Source of the DNA: Trochalopteron elliotii
Lineage: Eukaryota > Chordata > Aves > Passeriformes > Leiothrichidae
NCBI GenBank assembly: GCA_024734555.1
Contig: JANPWX010000451.1
Span: 1,820,728-1,884,727, forward strand
Direction of reading: 5' to 3'
DNA length: 64,000 bases
Made by a program: the position numbers and the translations under genes. This document shows, one piece after another, positions 48,679 to 61,299 of the stretch (positions are counted from its first letter, which is position 1; each line of letters opens with the position of its first letter). The notes under the pieces are model-generated. The model did not search any database and was not told where the DNA came from. It saw nothing but the letters and a program-made list of their open reading frames with translations.

Positions 48679-51600
48679 CAGGAGAAATGATCCTTTCATG
48701 AGGAGACAGGCATATAGGAAGGAAGAGAAAAGTTCTGCATGGTTGGCATCCCCCACAGCACAGACTGCCAGCGGGCATCACTGGTTTGGGTGCAAATGTG
48801 GAGCCAGAGCTGGCAGAAAGGTCCCTTCCCTGGCCAGGAGGATCCCACCCCACCCCAGCCAACTGCCTTCAGTCACCCCTCACTTCTGGAAATACCACAG
48901 CCTTGGGGTTTTTTTTCATCTCTCTGCCATCTCTCCCTGTTCTGACTCAGCTGGAGATCAGACAAGATCACAGCCTGGAGCCAGTGGTGCAGCTGCAGGC
49001 TGTAGCAGGATCTATGGTACACCCTGGGATTAGGGAATCATCCTCCTTTCTCCCCTACTTCTTTGCAGTGCCTTTCCATGATGCTGTGGCACAGAGAAAA
49101 CACAGCCTGCTGGTTTACAGTGATATTTACAATTTATATTTCAGTGAGAGATGCTCTACAGCCATTTCCCAAGGAGGTTTTCTGCAGCCCCTTATTTCTG
49201 AGCAAAGCAACAAGTTAATTTTCAAATTAAATGAGCAAAATGACCATCACATCCATATACCCCCATCTTTTTCCCCATTCCCTGGTCACTTCATTAAGTT
49301 TGAACAAAACCATCTTTAGCTGATACCAGGAAATTCATACCAGAGTCTTTTAAGACAGTACTTTTTAGATCTGTATCACACCAGAATGCAGGATCTCAAA
49401 TAAAGTATTTAAAAATTCCCCTCTGACCTTACTCATTGAATGTGTATATTTTTCCTGAGCTATCCACATCCCTCTGAGAACCTTTCTACTGTGAAAGACA
49501 GATTACTCCATTTTTTCTTTTTTTTTTTTTTTTTTTTTGGTGGTAGGAAAAATCTTTGGAACATCAGTGGCTGGATCAAATTAAGGGATTCATCCCAAGA
49601 TCTATTCTGTTTTCCATCCCTCATCTCAACCAGAATTGTGCAGCAGGGGTGGGACAGGTAAGTGCAGAGTGTAGGGACCTGTTGTTACCCAACATTCTGG
49701 TACTAAGGCAGCAAAAATAAAATATATTCTTTCAGAGAGAAGCAAAATAACTTCATGTCACAGCATTGACTCAGTTTTTACACTTTGAGATACAACTGTA
49801 ACCTTTTAGTAGAGTTACTAAAGAACAATTACAAAAAAAATGTCTTTTAGGATCCAAAATCTTGATCCTAGAATGGGAACTTGTTAACAGGGGTTTTATT
49901 AACCTTAATGACACATAGCTCTGAGTCTCCTTGAGGCTTTAGGCAAGACAGTGGAAATAACAGCAATAACATGAATGAGCCAGAGAGCAGATGATCTGCA
50001 ACTTTTTTGTCATTATAAAGTAAAAAAGTAAAAGGGATCAATAGGGAAATGTGTTAGAAATTGTAAAGCTCATAAACTTAAAATGATTAGGGAAGATGGA
50101 AGGGTGGAAAGCCAGATAACCTCCCCATTGTTTAAGAGCTGGATTTCTAGAGGGAATTATGTATTATGGTATATACTAAACCATGTTGTATCATCAAAGA
50201 TCTATTAAAATGTCATTCTAGGGTCCAGATTTTATCTTCCCCTATCATTGCTGGTGTTTGTTTTTGCAGTTTCGACTTGCTCCTTAATGCCATTACTGAG
50301 TAGGGTCCCTTGAGAAACTCCAATCCTCTATTTTATTTTTATAGTTTTCTCTGATGACTAATTCCTGAAAACATATTTCAACCTTTCAATTTCTAGCACA
50401 TATCTCATTTCACATGTCATGGGAAGCAAAAAAGTATTGCTTTTTTTGAAGGGGGTCTTATTTCCCCTCCCTTCCACCCTCTACATTTGACTAAATAATT
50501 TCATTTTCAGCTGAGCAGAATTACAGAAAGGTTTTGGTGTGTTGCCACAGTTTTTAAACTTGGTAAGCCTTAGACACCACAGACCAGGCTGACAGCTCCA
50601 ATGACCACAGCAGGACTTCACAGTACTTCTCTCAAACAATGAATGATCCAGTATCCCAGTATTTCCCAGTACCAATATCACCCAATTAGCTTTGGCTGGG
50701 ATAGGCTGACAGAAGACTGGAGAAAGTGTGTTCTACTTCAGGTTTTTGATAGTTGATTTGGACCTCATGCTGTGATCAAGTGCTGGATGCTGATATGCAT
50801 CAAATCAAACAGCGCAGAGGTAAAGCTGCATGACAGCTTAAAAAAAAAAAAGTAGGAGAAATAAAAGAGAAATAAGTGATCCTTCATTTCCAAGGACTTC
50901 CGTGTCTTATCCTTCCAGCAGATTGCTACAGCTAGCTCAATTATTACTTTCCTGGGATGTCTTGTTTGCTTCCACCAGACGGAAGTAATATAAAATTATG
51001 TAAATCAGCTTTCTTGAAGTAAGGAATCATGGACCAGTCAATAATGTTTATGCATTAAGAAAGGGCAGCTCCTCCTGGAAGAAATAACACAGGGAGCCGA
51101 TCATAAGTAAACATTTCTAAACAGACAAAGGGCTGGTCCCTGCAGCACAATATATTATCATATTTCCACATAATTAGTTTGTTTTCCACTTGAAATCAGA
51201 AAACGATTCGACATTGCATTCTGTGCCTCAGGATGGTGCATACAGTACAATTCTCATGTGCAGGTTCATATGTTGAATAATTAGTAAGAATTAATCTGTT
51301 GAAATTAAAGTTTGGAATATTATAGAACTCATGAATAGTGCATGGAACCATCAAGTAAATTAAACCAGAAACAGAATTTAGGAAGCCAGACAATAGCAGA
51401 TGACTGCTGGCAATCTGTTTTTTAATCAGTGCGTTACAAGCCAGAGGGATGAATATTGTTACTGACTTTGGAAAATAGTGTAAAACGTTAGCAGGCACAA
51501 TAAAGAAGACTTAGGAAGTGAGCACATTTTTACTATGTTTGTTAAAGAAGGGCACTTCAAAAGAACCTGCTCACTTAGACGTGTATCTGCTCTCCACGAT

Positions 51601-54320
51601 GCTCAGATCAGAAAAGATTGGACTTACAGAGGGTCTTGTACTTTTGGTCTGCACTGCAAGTGCACTGAGGACTTCCAAGAGCTCCATCTCTGTTTATTTT
51701 AAAGTTGTATTTGCCTGTCTGAAGCCAAAAATATGTAAGTTTCTTTTTAGTTTCTTTAAAATTAGCAATTGATTTGCTGTAATTCTCAGGCAGCATGAGA
51801 CCAGTGTGGCGATTTCTCATTTTAAGAATTCAGAACAGCTATGCTTTAGTTCAGATTTATTTTAAATTAATTTAACCATCATAAAGATTTTAGTTTTTTG
51901 CTTGCTTTACTGTGAAGAAAGCACTGGTCTTGCCTTAAAAAAAATAAAAATTGAGAGCAGTCAGAAATCCTGTGAGGACTAGGTTGATTCATGCTGAAAC
52001 GCATATATTCCTTCCCTTGAAGGGAAGAGCTTTAAATCTACTAGCACACTTGACTTTTTCTGTTCTGTATGATCCTGTTAAATTGGAAGAGGTTTCCAGA
52101 TCTATTTGAAAAATGGCCACTACAGTTAGCTGAAACTTCAATCTTGAAAATGAATGAATGGAGCTGGTCCAGTACATTGGCTCTGGACCAGTCTTTAAAA
52201 TACAGCAGAACAATGAATAACTGAATTCACAGCCAGCTGGTATCATAGTTGGGCAGTGAAAGTGTCAAAATATTAGTGACTTTTTTACATTTGTCAAAAT
52301 CATTGCCAATATGGGAAGCATGGGCAGCTTGCAAATGCGACTCTTACACCAAAATAGTTTTAAAATCTTGCCTTAAGAATGTGAGTGCAGCTCCTGGTTT
52401 TATCTCACCCATCACGGAAAAGACGGAAGAGAATAAAATATCTTTTACTTAGAAGATAAAAGCTATTATTGATTTATCATCAAACATCAACTACTAATGT
52501 GGTTGAGTGGTGCTATATGCCCTTAAGGAATAATGGATCGACCGGCATTTCTGTGTCTTATTTTCTGCAGTCTAATAAGTCCATTATAATAAGTCCATCA
52601 TTGGATTCATTTCTAGAATTTAGCATGTAAAATCTCCATGAAAAATAAGTATAAAATTTATTTCCATCTATACATACTCACACAATGTAAAGGAGAAGGA
52701 AACAGAGTTTGGCCATGCTTCAGTTCCAGGAGAGAAAAAGAAAAATAAACATATGTTAGTGGTGTCTGACACATCTTTCTGCTCCAATAATTTGAAAAAT
52801 GTTTGTTTTATTTTTAAAACAAAATTTCGCTGGCATTCACTGGATGCTGCAGTTGAGACAGTTCCACTCTTTTTGGAAAGAATAAAAAAGCATCTCTGTG
52901 ACTGATTTACTCCAGTGCAGCAACACAGAAAGTACCTGTGCTTGTGCATTCAGCTTGTTCTCCTGGAAGATGCTGGGGAATTTTCAGTGCCTACATCATG
53001 GGTGCTTCCTTACCCCCATGAACACAGATCTTTTTGGTTATCAGGACTCCAGAGGGGTTACATCAATTATCCTGTGATGAGGTACACGGCAGCCCAGCAC
53101 TGCTCAAACCAAGACCCATCTCTCCATCTCTTGTGGAACACAATGGATTTTCACAGAGAGTTTTGGTGACCTGAATCTGCTGACAACTTATTGATGATCT
53201 CCAAAGGCCTGATGTGCAAAAATGAGTGAACAATCAGCTCTTGTGAGAAGTTATATTAGGATCTATGGAAGCAATCATGGAGCTAATGAACTTAGGAGCT
53301 GCAACACTCCATCAGGAGCAGGTAGATTTGTGGGAGGACAGTGCAAAACTCCAACTGATGCATATTGGACACAAATCAAAACTCAGCTTTTAAAAAACAG
53401 GACATACCTCCTCATTTTTTCACTTAAAAAGACTAATTTCAAAATCAAACACGTACATAGCTAGATCTATACTTTATATAGGCAAATTCACTGCAGTGAT
53501 TAAGAGAATAGTTTACTGTCTCTGTGCCCAAATTTCTGATCGATTCCTTTTTTCTTCCCCTTTGGAATTCATTAGTTAAGTGAATAATCTCTTTATGTTC
53601 CTTTATTAGTTATAAACTGAGAACCAGGAACCTGTGCTATTTTCCCCTGCTCCTCTGCAATGTTCTTATTTCAGCAAAGTAAGGTTTGAGCTGGAAAGTT
53701 TCCCTGAGAAGATTTTCATTTCTCATCTTGTCTGATGCAAAGTAAAGAGTATGCCAAGTGCCACTGACCTTAACTCTCCTGAATCAAAAATATCTGATGT
53801 GATATATAGAAAACTTTGATGTGTAGATATGCTAATCAGCAGAGAAATGTCAAATTTGCATACATTTCAAGTGACCCAACAATATTTACCTTAGAGCTAA
53901 GTTTCATATTTTTCTGACAATTGCAGCATTGAACAAGTGACTCATTTAGCATATCTAAGCAGCATTATGTCACAGGGATTTACCTCAGAGTTGTTTGAAA
54001 GCATCAAAAAGATGAACATCACTGTCTGAAATTAACAACAAGCCTAATTTGATTTGACAAATGATGTTGATTTAGATAGGGTCACTAGCTATTGAAGATG
54101 CGGAGGACAAATAGTGCCTTGAAGCCTTGATAAAACTGAATATTTAAACAGTTCATTATGCAAATTTGCCCTCTACCTGTCAGTAGTGACTAAAGTATAG
54201 GGTTAGAGTGCTGCAGAGGCTCGGTGCTAAGGAGATGACTTCTCTATGTGTACCTGGATCTGCTTAAAAAAACAACTCCACAGACATTTACAAAGTGGAT
54301 GTGCATCAGACCCATCCTCT
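48679..54320. other. Non-coding DNA, includes a 177-codon open frame after the LTR
   Basis: A plus-strand open frame at 48,786-49,319 begins about 110 bases after the LTR. It has proline- and leucine-rich stretches and no recognisable domain, and I treat it as chance. A poly(T) tract lies at 49,511-49,538. The rest is AT-rich and shows nothing. Confidence 0.45.
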
Positions 54321-54324
54321 CCAG

Positions 54325-54420
54325 GTTTGTCATGACAGTGTCAGTGACAGAACCAACAAAGTCTTGATTCTGAAAACTTTCAGCATCAGTGAGGAAAACT
54401 TCACTTTACCAAGGGAGCAG
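54325..54420 (+). other. Candidate exon, 96 bases, splice-bounded
   Basis: An acceptor-like CATCCTCTCCAG precedes, and a consensus donor (GAGCAG|GTAAGC) follows, an open run of 32 codons: VCHDSVSDRTNKVLILKTFS, then ISEENFTLPREQ. Only this phase is open. I do not recognise the protein. It could be an exon of a gene or lncRNA on the strand opposite to FREM1, or coincidence. Confidence 0.25.
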
Positions 54421-54574
54421 GTAAGCATGGACATTTTCCTGCTGCATATTCAAGGACTCATTCTCCAAACCTTTCTCACAAGATGCACTTCCTGGGAGCC
54501 TGGTGGAGCTACCTGCATCACCACTGGTGCTGCTTACGTGAGAATGCTGGATGGGAGTCCTGTGGTGTAAGCAG

Positions 54575-54660
54575 GTGGGAAAACCCCTCCAAAATCACCA
54601 AGTCCAACCCTTGGCCAAATACCACCATGCCTACTAAACCATAGGGACTCATGCATAAAG
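54575..54660 (-). mobile_element. CR1 LINE 3' fragment, old
   Basis: Reverse orientation: AAAATCACCAAGTCCAACCC, TTGGCCAAATACCACCATGC, CTACTAAACCATAGGGAC. Short and divergent. Confidence 0.72.
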
Positions 54661-54669
54661 ACCTGGAAA

Positions 54670-57600
54670 CCACAAAGATCCAGGTTGTTTACAGCTGTGT
54701 GCTACACCTACACATAAAGCTCCACTATTGCTCTCATCAGCACTCAGCCAACTGGTATGCATTAGCAGCAGAAAGAGAAAATACATCCAAGAAAATACCT
54801 TGGAGTTTGAAAAAATACCTTGGGAATATCATTGCCCATTCAAACCAGATGGCTTTAACTCTTTAGGGTCTGTTCTAAAAAACCAAAACATACTTAAATG
54901 CACCAATCGTATGTCTTCTGGATGAGAACACACATTGTACCAAAGAAACAAGATGTGTAGTAACTTGGAGTGGATATATAAGTGTTCAAGAATAATTAAA
55001 AATATTTAGATGTTCCAAATCTGCAGTACTAATAAATCTCTATTTTGAAAGGAAGTGCTGCAGAGTAATTAATCTATACAGCAGCAACTCCTTAAAGTTT
55101 TCTCTTTTTTTCTTTTTTTAATTGCTACATACATGCACACAAACTATACTAAGTATACTTAGTGTACTTCAACTTACCACCACACTGCATGACCACAGGT
55201 CAGCAGCTTTTAAGATACCACATGATGTCTGGGTAATGTAACTCTTTACAAGTCAACTTTTTGTAAGACTCTTTGCACCACATTTTTCTCAGAGCTCAGA
55301 AAAGCCCATCGGCGTAAGCCAGGCTGAATTCTAATGCAGTGCATTTAGAGAACTGTATGAAAATGTCAGTTTAAGTACTGGCAAGTAGATAATATTGGAA
55401 CAGAATTGAGAATTGAGACAGAATTGAGACAGAAGCTATTTAATTAAAGAAGTATGGGAGAGCAAAAGCAATACAGAGAGCAGATAGAAGAATAACTACT
55501 CTGATCCCAGGAAAGCCTTGCCTGGGGTGAGCTGTGCCCCCATGGGGCAGGGTGTCTGTGCAGCAGATGAAGGATGAGGTGTCAGCAGAGGGACTTGGAC
55601 CAGCTCTGCCCCACAACCAGAGCTCCTGGTGCTGCTGGTACAGAGGCCAAGCCAGACATGACTCAGGGGCAGCACTGCTCTTGCTCACAGCCCTGTGCAT
55701 GAGCACAGCATACCCACCAAGGAATGGGATTTCTTAGGGCTGAGGAGACAGGGAAATGTTTATATCACATGTGGTAGACTTGGGCTAAGGTATAGAGCAG
55801 CACATTGTGCAGACTTCCCAGCTCAGGAGCTCGTTAGCACCCAGGAATGTAAGCCAAAAGCATCATGGACCTTTTGCATTTTATGCTTTTATCATGCAAT
55901 CTTTATTGATTCATTTCCATGTGTTTTGGAGTATTTGTGTTTTCTTTATCCAGGTTTATCCCATCTCCCCCTTGCTGGCCAGACTAATTGGGAGATGGCT
56001 GTATTTACCATTTCACCGGATCTGAGAAAACATGCCTTGTGAGCAACCTTGATTTGTTTATAAACTACTCCCCTAACTCTGCTGAGCTTGTAAGTTCTTG
56101 GCTAATTGCTCTCATGTCCATGAAATGGGAGAAACCCAAGTCTGAAATACATGGAAACAATTAGGGCAGAAAAAAAAAAAATAAAGGCTTTCCCTGTAAA
56201 CAGATGTCTATGCCAAGATACCCTACCTAGAGCCACTGGCACGTGGTATGTTTGCAGATGGATCCACAGTAGGATCTAGCCACTTATATTTAGCATGCAG
56301 TGTTATTTGTTTTAGCTTGCCAGTGAGCAATAGGCAGGAGTTGGAATGGGAACCCATCATTTTTTCATAGAAGTGCACCAGTACTACCCCAGTCACATAC
56401 CTTAACTCTTAATTATTACAAATGCAGCAGCCATTACAGGAATAGCTGCCTTTTTTTCTTCAAAGTTGTCTTAGCAGAGCATAGGTAAAATGATGTGTAA
56501 TGTGCTATCTTGTTACGTAGTTCGAGATGACATTTTGTTCTTTACATGTGGAAAAATAAAAAGCAGTACAGCAAAGTGTTCCAGCCTGTTTCATTATGTT
56601 GGTAATTTCCATTGCATGGATTTACTGTAAACTCTGGTTAGCATGCATGAAGTAATTCAGCAGTCTGAAGGCCAGGAGGGCTCATTTGTGCATCTAGTCA
56701 GATCCTCCTCCATAAACTGTGTCACAAAATTTCTCTATCTTCATCCACTATCTGTACTCTGCCTTCTTAGTGAACTAAAATGAAAGAAAATCCTTTTGAA
56801 GACTTGAAGCCTAAAAATTATGAGAAAAATCTATTATCCTTTTTCTACATCTACTGTTCAAAGGTCAGAATTAGTCGCTCTACTTTCAATTTTGTTCCTC
56901 ATTCAAATGCATTGATTACAAAATCAGAGTTGTCTTTGGACTGGACATAATTTTAAGCTGATGCAGGACTCCTGAAGCAAAAAGCTATTATTTTTTATGA
57001 GACGAAAAATCACTTGAAGGGAATGAGAGCACTGAAATGTCAGACAGACATGGTCTTTGGGCTTACATCCAAAAGGAATGGCTACATTTCCATGACCCAC
57101 AAAGCAGGCATAGATGGTCATATTGACCCTTTCTGCCCTAAAATAACCCACAAGTTTACAAGCTGATACCTTGGAGGAGTTCCTTCAGCAAAGTTTTGCT
57201 AGTATTTGATCCCTGCCAGTTTACAAATGACAACATTAATATTAAGGTTTCTTTCTTATATAAAGGTGTTCCAAGCACTGATGATCACCAAGATATTTTT
57301 GTCTCTATGAAATCATAAGTCAATCATATGTTTTCTGGTAAAAGGAGGGGGACTGAAGCAACACTTTTGATGGAAAAACTAAAAGCCTAGTCATTTATGT
57401 ATATATTTAGATGCAGAGTTCATTCTCTCTTGTTCTGCTGAACAAGCACCTCTGCAATCTCTGTATGAAAATGAAAAGGCTGCTTTAAAACATCTCAATA
57501 TTTCTGAGTTATTGCAAATGCCACAATCCAGAAATCAATAATTGAACCGACTTCAAGGAGTGCTGATTTTGCTAAGAACCCAATTCTCTTTTTTTCAAGC

Positions 57601-60600
57601 ATTGTTATTTAAATATCATTAATTTAATGACTCAAAGTGACTGTATGGGTTTATTTTTGTAAATCATAGTATCTTCAAAGCAGATTGAGTGTTTTTGACT
57701 CCTCTTTTGCCACAGGACTGATTCTTCAAGTTCTGCTGAATATACTCAGTGTTCTCTAGTGCCCATTCTACCTTGGAAGCTGTTCCTGAGACATTTCAGG
57801 GTGCCTTATGCTGTAGCTGCTCTAATACTTGGTGTTACACCTCTAGGCATAGGCAGGATAGGTAAACAACCACTTATTCAGATTTGAATAAAATGTGGTC
57901 CTTCACCATTTCTGGAGCTCTCCAGAAAATTAAGTTTTTCTCTATAGAAATTCCAATAATGGTAGCTCGTTTGAGTATTTTGTAAGGGATAAAGATCGAA
58001 ATATATTATCACACTCTGCCTTTACAGCCTCCTTGCTTTGTGATGATTTAAAGGTCTGTGATGGCTTGTGAATAAATGCAGGTAAATAAATAGGTTTTCT
58101 CATTAGACATTATTTCTTCTGACTGGAGGAAATCGAAATCCCACGTAATTTTTAAATTAAAAAAAAATAAGGAAAGGATGTCTCAATTGTGAAAAGAACA
58201 AGCAACTGACAAATACCAGGAGGATGAACAGCAAGCAGTGGTCTTCAGAATATTCCTGGAATGAATATCATTCTGGTGACTGGATTGCTGCCAAGACTTT
58301 TTATTCTGTTTTAAAAAATGCATAGACTAGGAGAGTCATAAAAGAATGTTTTGTCTCTGGAATATGCTGGAACAAAAGCCAGATATGCTTAGGCTTTGAC
58401 ATGGACATTCATCATGTCCCAAGCTGAATCAGTTATTATTTCTGAAAGTATTAAATATGAAATGGGCTGAGTGTCTAACAAGTCTGCCATGTTGTTCAGT
58501 TATAACTAAACTGTTAAGATTGATTGAATTTTGAGAAACATCCTCCTGTATATTAAGTTGTGTGAACTCAACCAAGCAGCCCCTCCAGTCCTAGTCTCCG
58601 TAGGGACTTCCACCACTTTGCCTTACAGGGTGAAGCTGAAGCAGCAGGATTATTTTCATTGGCATGGAAAGGTTTTCCACACACAGAGCACAAACTCCAC
58701 ACAACATTCATAGATGCTTCTCATTCTGAAAGCTTGCTCTGCACTGGCTCCTTCCTGCTGGCCAAGTTGACATCTTCCCGTGAAGGCTGCTGTAATCAGA
58801 CTGTTGGAAAAACATCACAAGGGTTCAATACATCTTCCACCTTTTTGGTTGCTCCTCTCTAGCCCTTCAGACCACATTCGGGGACACACATGCAATTATT
58901 TCTGCTATTTAGTTACATTCTTCAGCAAATTACTGTCTCACCAGTACTGACTAACATAGATGTAGCATTATTTTATCCTACAGCACTTAGAAACCCACCA
59001 ATATTTATTGTAATGGTTGTGTGAGCAGCAGTGCTGTGAAATTCTGAAGTTGCAGCATCGAGCCACTTCCACAAAATCTGTATTTAAGTGCCATTTCATT
59101 GTTCATTGCTATGTTTGTGCTGCACTGAAGAGAAAAGCAGAATGCTCCTCTAGCTGTTCATCAGCACCATTGCTTATCACCAAGAGGAGCTTCCTGGGAG
59201 GGGAGAGGCTACAGCTATAGCTCATGAAGGATAAAAGAATTCTTAAGGACATTCACCGTACTAACAAGAATTCAGTACTTTTTTTTATTCCTAAATGAAG
59301 AAAAGTCCTTACGTTCAAGGGAAAAATACACATTTATGAGCTAAAATATTGTTAAATGTGGATTCCTGCACTCCAGTTTTCAACATAAATGCATATCCCA
59401 CCAAATAAAGTATTCCTAGACAGACAGCTGAATGCTTTCTTAAGCTCCCAACTTAGACTGTCTTCAGATGCTAAAAACAGAAGGGAAAAAAGTAAAAACA
59501 AGCCACAAATCAGGTTAAGTCTTGATTAAAAGCTGATCAAGAGGCTCTGTTAGGCTCTCTCAGAATGTGCTTCTCCATTTTCTAATCAATTTTTTAAGTG
59601 GTGGCAATAGCAGTACTAATAAATATTAATAAAAGTACTGAGCAAAGTCACCACTGGAACCCATTGCACTGTTCTCTACAGGAGCAGAGAAGAGACAGTT
59701 CTTGTGCAGAAGGACTTCCATATGAAAGCCATCACTAGGCAAAGGGATTATAAAGCACAGTAACTAAAACATAGGACTGGGAAAGTGCCCAAGGGCCCAG
59801 ACTCCACCCTCCTATGGACATCCCAGGATCTGACCTTCTTTTTTTAGGAGTCTTTCTTTGATGACAGTTCAAGGCCTCCTGTGTTGTTTCTTATTCCTCA
59901 CTTGTAGGAAAATCTCCACACCAGAGGAGCGTCCTTTTCCTTCCTCCTGCCCCCCTTCCTCCTGCCAGAAGTATTTTTTTCAGAATGGGAAAAGCCATAC
60001 ATATTAACACTGCCTCAGACTGTGTTACCAGAGGAAAGTGCCTTCTGAACCATGAATTCTTGATACTGAAGATCATCTGCTGGAAAAAGCCTTCAGCTTT
60101 ACCTCTGACATTCAAAGCTTTTGTTTATTCCACTATGTGTGCATGTAATTTTTTAACTCAGAGAAATAGAAGACAAATGTTGTCTGATGCCTACCAAGTG
60201 GAATAAAGAAAATGGGAGAGGATAAAATGATGTTTGTGCTGTTCTGTGTTAAATTGAATTGAAATTCTGATATTTCCTCTCAGTTTTAACACCATGATAG
60301 CAATAACATAGCTGGAGCCTCAGTATTTCTCCTCTCTTCAGTTTGGAGCTGTGGCTGCACCCAATCTGTAGTATTTTAGCTGCTCAAAATGATCTTCAAA
60401 ACCAGTTTGTCTAAATCCTTACTGGTTTTGTGTCCTGACCCTCACCTGTATGATCAGAAGTTCGTTTTATTTAGCCTTTTATATACCAGACTTGTTCAGC
60501 AGAGGGGATGCTCTGCATGAAGAGGGAATCCTTACAGAATTTCTGCATAAACTCCGATTTATTGTCAGAATAGGCTGAAATAAGTCACCCTGAAGCCAGA

Positions 60601-61180
60601 TATGAGCAATTACATACAAATGAGAAATACTCTAACCCAGTTAAGTTAAAAATCACTCTTTATCAAACCAGTGCAAATTTGCTTCTAGACAAGGCCTACT
60701 AAAATTTGCTACGCTGTTTTAAAACTATTTTTTAATACTTTTGGGCAAGCAGCTTATATATCCAGTGTGTGGCTAATATTGATGGCAGAGCTGTAAATCC
60801 CTCACAAGGGAGTTTGTGGAAGTGCTGATATATCCATTACCAGCCCTGGAAAGTGCTGCCAGGCTCTTCTGTAATTACAGCTTCTTCAAAGGCAGAGTAC
60901 ATCATTTGGTCTGCAGAGAGAAGCAGCAAAAGCCAACACGAGAGGAGACTGACTGATTTCAGAAGTCCTGGTGCCAAGGGCATGAGTACTTTGGTACCCA
61001 GACATCCTTACCCTGGTCCCACTGCAGGGGAGAAGAGAAAATACCCCTTCCTACCTTCTCCACCACTTTCCTGCTCTTCTTCCTCCTTCGTTACACCCAC
61101 TTGTTCTCTTGCAACCCATGTTTCCCCAACACCCATCAACACAACAGTCATGCCATCCCTCTATATAGCATTTCCATCTG
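54670..61180. other. Non-coding DNA
   Basis: No gene recognised. A short tandem duplication of AGAATTGAGAC is at 55,401-55,432, next to a GC-rich block (55.5-55.7 kb) that is open on both strands but matches nothing. The remainder is AT-rich. Confidence 0.5.
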
Positions 61181-61189
61181 TAACTCTCA

Positions 61190-61290
61190 GAGTGTTTTGC
61201 AAAAGGCAATAAACAAGCTGCTTCCTCCACCCAAGGTCACCCAGAAGGTCAGTGCTGAGCCCAGGAACTGACCCCAACTTCTCAGGACCC
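61190..61290 (+). mobile_element. MIR-like ancient SINE fragment
   Basis: Contains GTTTTGCAAAAGGCAATAAA, then CCACCCAAGGTCACCCAGAA, then GCTGAGCCCAGGAACTGACC. The order AAGGTCAC.CAG, then a GAGCC..GAACTGA-like end matches the MIR/CORE-SINE core. Old and degraded. Confidence 0.5.
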
Positions 61291-61299
61291 GCACCAAGG

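Noticed and set aside
48786..49319. 177-codon plus-strand open frame downstream of the LTR
   Set aside because: No recognisable retroviral or host domain; low-complexity composition; likely chance.
55440..55706. GC-rich block considered as another LTR or exon
   Set aside because: No paired terminal TG/CA, poly(A) signal or splice sites; open on both strands because of composition.
59740..59880. Possible further CR1 fragment
   Set aside because: Only a vague resemblance to the CR1 3' end; no diagnostic block such as TTCCAACCC or its reverse complement.
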